From: an uncultured Flavobacteriales bacterium
GTDB lineage: Bacteria; Bacteroidota; Bacteroidia; Flavobacteriales_D; Crocinitomicaceae
DNA length: 64,000 nucleotides
Reading direction: 5' to 3'
NCBI GenBank assembly: GCA_903860985.1
Contig: CAIOSO010000091.1
Span: forward strand, 1-64,000
Positions 59,316 through 64,000 of this stretch are shown here, piece after piece. How positions within the stretch are numbered: position 1 is the stretch's first letter; each line of letters opens with the position of its first letter. Position numbers and translations under genes: made by a program. Under the pieces are notes generated by a model, which saw nothing but the letters and a program-made list of their open reading frames with translations, ran no database searches and was not told where the DNA came from.

Positions 59316-59661
59316 TGATGATCGCCACATTTTTAACATCGCCGTTGATAGGTGGAGTTAACTTGGTGATCTTCACACGTAATTGGTGAATTCCGTTCAA
59401 TTCTTTGCGGATACGCAGATTAATTCGTTCTCCAACGTGTTCAATTAATTTGGAACGAATGGCCATTTCCTCTTTCACAATTTGATTGATGGCAACGTAG
59501 TCTACGGTTTGATCCAGTTCGTCTGTTTCCGCAGCGGACTGAAAATCGGTCAATAAAGCAATGTCAACCAGGTAATGTCCACCAATGAGTGCTTCTTCAG
59601 GAAGACAGCCATGGTGCGCATACAATTGAATTCCATTAACCTCAATGACTTGCTTCATCAC
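59293..59661 (-). CDS. folB: Dihydroneopterin aldolase
   Basis: A 122-residue FolB that cleaves dihydroneopterin in folate synthesis. It begins with two Met, then KQVIEVNGIQLYAHHGCLPEE, and has the segment DQTVDYVAINQIVKEE. The product after aldol cleavage is the substrate of FolK, encoded at 29821 in this window. The start overlaps gltX by 20 bp. Confidence 0.93.
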   Translation of the reverse strand: MMKQVIEVNGIQLYAHHGCLPEEALIGGHYLVDIALLTDFQSAAETDELDQTVDYVAINQIVKEEMAIRSKLIEHVGERINLRIRKELNGIHQLRVKITKLTPPINGDVKNVAIIISDLEVY

Positions 59662-61177
59662 GTAATTTTTGTATGGCAGTAAATCCAGAGGCTAGTCTCG
59701 CCAAGACTTCGTCCTTACCCAAGAATGCCGAAATATCAAACATACCTGGCCCGGCTCCTACACCTGTTAAACAAAGTCGGTAGGGCAATAATACAGCTCC
59801 AATTCCAACTTGTTTTGCTTCTAGGAAGGATTTAAATGCTTTTTCAATTTCTTCCGCAGTGAATGTTGAAATATTAGCAACGATGGCACTCCATTCTTCG
59901 ATGTAACTTGTTGTTTCATCCTTCCATTTTTTCAAAATCGTTTCTTTATCAAATTCTGTTGGACGATTGAATAAATAAGCTCCTTCTGTCAAGATATCTT
60001 GAGCAAATGTCGCACGTTCTTTCATCAACCCACAAATTTGTGCCAATCGATCCAGTGGCATATCGACTCCATCGATGGAAAGTAGTTGAGCAGCGATGAT
60101 TTCGTTACTTAAAGACCTCAAATAGTGTTGTTGGAACCATTTTGTTTTTTCCGCATCGAATTTCGCTCCTGCTTTTGAAACGCGATCAAGGGAAAATACT
60201 TCACATAATTCTTCCAAGGTGAAAATTTCCTGGGTCGTACCTGGATTCCAACCGAGTAAAGCTAACATGTTGATGAATGCTTCTGGTAAATATCCTTTTT
60301 CTCGGTATCCCGAATACAATTCACCTTCAGCGGTTGTCCAGTTCGTCGGAAACACCGGGAATCCAAGACGGTCTCCATCTCGTTTGGAAAGTTTTCCATT
60401 TCCATCTGGACGCAATAATAAAGGTAAGTGTGCAAACGCTGGACAGTCCCAGCCGAATGCTTCGTACAACATCACATGAAGTGGGGCAGAAGGCAACCAT
60501 TCTTCTCCACGGATTACATGGCTAATTTCCATGGTATGATCATCCACGATGTTTGCCAAGTGATACGTTGGCATTCCGTCGCTTTTAAAAAGTACTTTAT
60601 CGTCTAAATTATTCGTATTAACGACAACCCATCCACGAATTAAATCGTGAAAACGGATGTCTCTATTGCGTGGCATCTTCATACGGATGACGTACGGATG
60701 TCCTTCCGCTAATAGCTTCTCCACCTCCGTTTGTGGTAAGGTTAAGGAGTTTTTCAAAGAAGTACGCGAAACACTGTTGTATTGCCAATTCGGCATTCCC
60801 ATTGTCTTCGCTTGTTCGCGCATATTGTCTAATTCTTCTGCGGTATCAAAGGCGTAGTAGGCTTTGTCTTCGGAGACTAATGTCTCGGCATATGGACGGT
60901 ACATTTCTTTGCGCTCGGATTGAACGTATGGACCAAAATCCCCACCTAGTCCAGGTCCTTCCGTTGGCATAATTCCACACCAATTCAATGCATCCATGAT
61001 GTACTCTTGAGCGCCAGGAACGAAACGTGTTTGATCGGTATCTTCAATGCGAATCAAAAAAGTTCCATTGTGTTTTTTAGCGAAAAGATAATTATATAAG
61101 GCAGTTCGAACTCCACCCATATGAAGCGGGCCTGTGGGAGAAGGTGCAAAACGAACGCGAACGGCTTTTTCTGACAT
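59642..61177 (-). CDS. gltX: Glutamyl-tRNA synthetase
   Basis: A 511-residue class I synthetase. The HIGH-like motif is SPTGPLHMGGVRTA and the KMSKS-like motif is KLSKRDGD. Bacteroidota often use GltX with a GatCAB system for Gln-tRNA; that is not testable here. The ORF track begins at a TTG inside the promoter; the ATG at 61177 gives MSEKAVRVRFAPSPTG. It leads a gltX-folB operon. Confidence 0.97.
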   Translation of the reverse strand: MSEKAVRVRFAPSPTGPLHMGGVRTALYNYLFAKKHNGTFLIRIEDTDQTRFVPGAQEYIMDALNWCGIMPTEGPGLGGDFGPYVQSERKEMYRPYAETLVSEDKAYYAFDTAEELDNMREQAKTMGMPNWQYNSVSRTSLKNSLTLPQTEVEKLLAEGHPYVIRMKMPRNRDIRFHDLIRGWVVVNTNNLDDKVLFKSDGMPTYHLANIVDDHTMEISHVIRGEEWLPSAPLHVMLYEAFGWDCPAFAHLPLLLRPDGNGKLSKRDGDRLGFPVFPTNWTTAEGELYSGYREKGYLPEAFINMLALLGWNPGTTQEIFTLEELCEVFSLDRVSKAGAKFDAEKTKWFQQHYLRSLSNEIIAAQLLSIDGVDMPLDRLAQICGLMKERATFAQDILTEGAYLFNRPTEFDKETILKKWKDETTSYIEEWSAIVANISTFTAEEIEKAFKSFLEAKQVGIGAVLLPYRLCLTGVGAGPGMFDISAFLGKDEVLARLASGFTAIQKLRDEASH

Positions 61178-61192
61178 AGCTTGATTTTTGTG

Positions 61193-61200
61193 CAAAGATA
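61193..61200 (-). promoter_or_regulatory. Promoter box for gltX-folB
   Basis: Minus strand reads TATCTTTG, a perfect -7 box, with a predicted leader of about 12 nt to the ATG at 61177. No TTTG at N19. Confidence 0.6.
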
Positions 61201-61313
61201 CATCAAATTACGCCGTTTTCTCGATATTTTCATGTGTAGAAATCAGTTGAATCGTTGATAAGCGTCATGTTTTTATGTTGGAAACATACGGAACTTTGTA
61301 AAAAAGAAAAGAC

Positions 61314-61697
61314 ATGACAACAAAAGAAAACATCTTCGATCAGCATTTGGAAAATCAAGATTGGTTGAAAAGAATGGATTTTTATAAGGAAGAAATCCTA
61401 ATTCTAAAAGAGCGTTTGGAAGAAGTAACAGGAAAAAATAATGCACCTGAATTCTTGAAGGATGTAGAACATTACCAAAATCAATTCATTGTTCAACGAA
61501 ACAACATCGACGAATTAGCTCATTCGATAAAGGTGAATGAAAGTGGATTAGTGAAGGAAGTGAATTCGAATCCAGTAGCCGTTGACCACCGAAAAGTGGA
61601 AAGCCACGCGGCTGAATCCGATTTCATTGCTTATTTTGAAAAGAACTTTGCAGGTTTAAGAGCGGACTATAACAAGTTCTTATCCAAGTGGATGTAA
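61314..61697 (+). CDS. Unknown coiled-coil protein
   Basis: Not recognised. A 127-residue, charged, almost entirely helical protein with probable coiled-coil segments (MDFYKEEILILKERLEEV and LKDVEHYQNQFIVQRNNI) and no signal peptide or membrane helix. Upstream is a weak promoter match GAACTTTG, with the inverted repeat TATGTT-GGA-AACATA (61274-61288) just before it. The stop abuts the convergent DUF4249 gene with no spacer. Confidence 0.8.
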   Translation: MTTKENIFDQHLENQDWLKRMDFYKEEILILKERLEEVTGKNNAPEFLKDVEHYQNQFIVQRNNIDELAHSIKVNESGLVKEVNSNPVAVDHRKVESHAAESDFIAYFEKNFAGLRADYNKFLSKWM

Positions 61698-62630
61698 TTA
61701 TTCCACGCAATACAGCGTATCATAACACGGAGAGAATCCAGCCCAGACACCAAGAAGTCCGGGTATGTTTGTTGGAACATTCACAGGGGTCGAAAATGGA
61801 CTAGAAGCGGAATTGAGTTGCGCATATTTTTTGTCGTAGAAAGAATACACTTGTTGATCCATTTTTGAAAATTTAACGACGACAGAGTCACCTAATCGGT
61901 AATAGCGTTTATATGCTTTGAGGTGCGTGGTGTCCTTGCGCTTTAATGGATTTTCGTAGTAAAATTCGATGGTTTGACCATCAAAGAATTGATCAGAGAA
62001 AAATCCACCAAATCCTCGTTTGTAAATATCGTCGATTGGAGCGCCGTTAAACGTATTCACGCGTTTAACCTCCCACTTATAGGCATCAAATTGCTGAACG
62101 GGATCACTCAATTTTGCCCATGAATAACCATATTGATTTGTTCCTGGTTCGGATTTCCAGTATATAGTATCTAATGGCGTCGGAGTCGGTAAGTAGGTTG
62201 TTCCTTGGTAGGTTTTACCTTGGTAACTAATGTGTAAGGTATAGGATTGACTAGCCTCCGCAATGAGAACGGTTGAACTATACACTTTTATCGGGAGAAG
62301 TAAGGCTTCGTTCCAATCTAGGCGAAGCATTTCTGCCACTTTTTTCTGACTGTCAATCGGCAGTTCTGGAATGGTATAAAGTGTCAATGGAAAGGTGTCA
62401 TTTCCGTGAATGACTGAAAGATTTGCGTCGTAAACAAATCGGGAAATATATGTCGCCAAATCACTTTGCTCATAAATATTTGCACTTTGTGAAAGTAGAA
62501 CAATGGGATGTCCCCCTGTTTCGATGATTCCATCAACAACGAGCTGATTTTGATAACCTGGAATATCGATTTTCACTTCCTTGGTGCAGGAAAACAACGT
62601 GATTAATAGGAATATCCACCAACTTTTCAT
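61698..62630 (-). CDS. DUF4249-family lipoprotein
   Basis: A 310-residue lipoprotein with lipobox TLFSC near residues 11-15. The mature protein begins with QLVVDGIIETGGHPIVLLSQ and contains YLPTPTPLDTIYW, matching the DUF4249 family, found in Bacteroidota and commonly paired with TonB-dependent receptors. No such receptor is next to it here. It may follow the split nucleotidase genes as part of the same transcript (17 bp gap). Function unknown. Confidence 0.82.
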   Translation of the reverse strand: MKSWWIFLLITLFSCTKEVKIDIPGYQNQLVVDGIIETGGHPIVLLSQSANIYEQSDLATYISRFVYDANLSVIHGNDTFPLTLYTIPELPIDSQKKVAEMLRLDWNEALLLPIKVYSSTVLIAEASQSYTLHISYQGKTYQGTTYLPTPTPLDTIYWKSEPGTNQYGYSWAKLSDPVQQFDAYKWEVKRVNTFNGAPIDDIYKRGFGGFFSDQFFDGQTIEFYYENPLKRKDTTHLKAYKRYYRLGDSVVVKFSKMDQQVYSFYDKKYAQLNSASSPFSTPVNVPTNIPGLLGVWAGFSPCYDTLYCVE

Positions 62631-62647
62631 ACAACGAAGTTAGGGAA

Positions 62648-63550
62648 TTATTCAATGGCATGTTTCCAACAAGCAACTTTGCGGGCACTGACTTCAATTT
62701 TACCCAAAAACAAACCCGCAAAACCAACCTGATGAACCAGCGTGTCTTTGTCTTGTTTGTTTCGGTGCACGGAAGGCGCCTCCATGAAGGTATGTGTATG
62801 TCCCCCGAGGATGAGGTCTATGTTGCTATTTTCCACTGCGAGACGTACATCGGAAGGTTTTTTCGCATCTGGATAACTGTAGCCTAAATGCGACAGACAG
62901 ATGATGAAATCACATCCTTGTTCGTATAATTCCTTAGCGGTGCGATTGGCTGTTTCAATTGGATCTAAATAAACAGTAGCGCCGTAATTGTCGGCAGAAA
63001 CAAGTCCCTCGAGTTGAATCCCTATACCGAAAACCCCAATTTTCAATCCTGCTTTATGAAAGATTTTGTAGGCTTGTGTTTGCTCCTTTAATACGGTATT
63101 CGAAAAATCATAATTTGCACATAAAAATGGAAAATTGGCGAATTGTTTCGCTTTCAAAAAACCATCTAAACCTATGTCGAAGTCATGATTACCCATGGTG
63201 GCGGCATCATACTTCATCGCGCTCATGAGTTTCATTTCCAATTCACCGTGGAAAAGGTTGAAGTAGGGTGTTCCTTGAAAAATGTCTCCAGAGTCCAATA
63301 GCAGAACATGTTCTTCTTGCGTTCGAATGTCGTCGATGAGTTTGGCTCGACGCGCAACACCACCTTTGTTTGGGAACTTTGGATGATTGGCTGGAAATGG
63401 GTCAATTTGTGAATGGGTATCATTCGTGTGTAAAATGACCAATTTCTTTTCTTTTAACACCTGAAGTTGCTTTGTCCATTGAAAGGAATTCAATAATAGC
63501 AATGAGCTAGAGCCCAAAATACTTGTTTTCAGAAAGGATCTTCGTTTCAT
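62648..63550 (-). CDS. Metallophosphatase domain protein (5'-nucleotidase N-terminal half)
   Basis: A 300-residue metallophosphoesterase. Metal-site motifs are HTNDTHSQIDPF, DSGDIFQG, MGNHDFDIG and GGHTHTF, as in the UshA/5'-nucleotidase family. The N-terminus MKRRSFLKTSILG is a twin-arginine-type signal, so it is exported, probably folded. It lacks the 5'-nucleotidase C-terminal domain, which is encoded by the gene directly upstream (stop TAA followed at once by ATG). Confidence 0.9.
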   Translation of the reverse strand: MKRRSFLKTSILGSSSLLLLNSFQWTKQLQVLKEKKLVILHTNDTHSQIDPFPANHPKFPNKGGVARRAKLIDDIRTQEEHVLLLDSGDIFQGTPYFNLFHGELEMKLMSAMKYDAATMGNHDFDIGLDGFLKAKQFANFPFLCANYDFSNTVLKEQTQAYKIFHKAGLKIGVFGIGIQLEGLVSADNYGATVYLDPIETANRTAKELYEQGCDFIICLSHLGYSYPDAKKPSDVRLAVENSNIDLILGGHTHTFMEAPSVHRNKQDKDTLVHQVGFAGLFLGKIEVSARKVACWKHAIE

Positions 63551-64000
63551 TTACTGGATTCGGTTTTCGGATGAAACAATCAAATTTTTCTGTGTTTTCG
63601 CTTCCTCAATGAATACATCGCGTAGCAAGGTTTTTTTGTCACTTCGTTCAACGGCATCTTGAAAAAAGTCCATGCGGTCTCCGCCATTGGCAAGATAATC
63701 AGTGGTAATTACCCAAATATATTTTGTGTTTTCTGACACTCCGTTTACCGTCAATTTACCATTAATCATCAACGCATTCGAAATAGGTTCTCCACCACTT
63801 TGTTGCAGGTAAGATTGTATTTTATCCAAAGAGGCAAGAGGCATACGCAACCAAACTACACTATTTTCGAAAGGCATGATGCGGAAAATATCTCCCAAGG
63901 TCACGGGTCCTTTTCCAATGGAGGAACGTAGTCCGCCAGTATTTAACAAACAAAAAATGGGTTCAGAAAGTTTTACTGTTCTCGTTTGATTGACAAACAA
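63551..64000 (-). CDS. 5'-nucleotidase C-terminal domain protein, partial
   Basis: Its 5' end is outside the window; the frame is open to base 64000 and the start given by the track is not real. The visible 149 residues hold the nucleotide-binding C-terminal domain: LLNTGGLRSSIGKGPVTLGD, FENSVVWLRMP and TTDYLANGGDRMDFF. It directly precedes the metallophosphatase gene, so the two halves of a UshA-type enzyme come from separate, adjacent genes in reversed order. Confidence 0.9.
   Translation of the reverse strand: MFVNQTRTVKLSEPIFCLLNTGGLRSSIGKGPVTLGDIFRIMPFENSVVWLRMPLASLDKIQSYLQQSGGEPISNALMINGKLTVNGVSENTKYIWVITTDYLANGGDRMDFFQDAVERSDKKTLLRDVFIEEAKTQKNLIVSSENRIQ

Overview
This 64 kb window comes from a chromosome of the phylum Bacteroidota, most likely order Flavobacteriales; the genus cannot be fixed from sequence alone. 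Four things point there. Promoters repeatedly match the Bacteroidota consensus TTTG-N19-TAnnTTTG. Shine-Dalgarno sequences are almost absent. The gliding lipoprotein genes gldE and gldD lie next to ssb. Many lipoproteins and outer-membrane proteins are of Bacteroidota type (DUF4249, OmpA-TPR, Omp85). I see no prophage, insertion sequence, CRISPR array or plasmid gene, and no gene-free stretch longer than 300 bases.

Layout. 1-3739: tail of a surface-glycan cluster (acyltransferase fragment, O-antigen ligase/polymerase-like protein, GT4 glycosyltransferase, convergent flippase). 3787-7505: 3-hydroxyacyl-CoA dehydrogenase, then a carA-eno-Nudix operon. 7607-24760: one unbroken minus-strand translation operon of 32 genes from rpsL to rplQ, combining the str, S10, spc and alpha operons with secY, infA, fusA and rpoA, but without tuf. 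24988-29759: pdhB, clpPX and an OmpA-TPR lipoprotein. 29821-34968: topA, ssb, gldE, gldD, folK. 35170-41733: miaB, an AAA+ regulator, lptE, an unknown acidic TPR-like protein, secG, groES, groEL. 41886-46532: an SRAP protein and three extracytoplasmic proteins of unknown function. 46529-49246: sprT-like, manC-like and dus genes. 49319-52430: MlaE/MlaF-type ABC genes, tRNA-Leu(TAG), trigger factor. 52486-54777: oxyR divergent from a peroxiredoxin, thioredoxin and small-protein operon. 54890-61177: prfA, pyrF, a frameshifted small lipoprotein, an Omp85 protein, rdgB, folB, gltX. 61314-64000: an unknown protein, a DUF4249 lipoprotein, and a 5'-nucleotidase split into two genes.

Most of the window is housekeeping: translation, protein folding and turnover (GroEL, trigger factor, ClpXP, SprT-like), envelope building (LptE, SecYG, MlaEF, Omp85, glycan genes) and oxidative defence (OxyR regulon). 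No clear new multi-gene defence or mobile system is visible. The parts worth a second look are a very long acidic repeat tail on ribosomal protein L17, a structured spacer before rpsD, several promoters that leave no room for a 5' leader, a small lipoprotein gene broken by one base in an A5 run, a pair of distantly paralogous secreted proteins, an SRAP protein with a Glu-to-Asp change at a catalytic position, and the split 5'-nucleotidase.

Three genes are absent from the ORF track because they are short: rpmJ, rpmD and the broken lipoprotein. Several ORF-track starts are TTG triplets that are really the TTTG of a promoter; those starts have been moved downstream.
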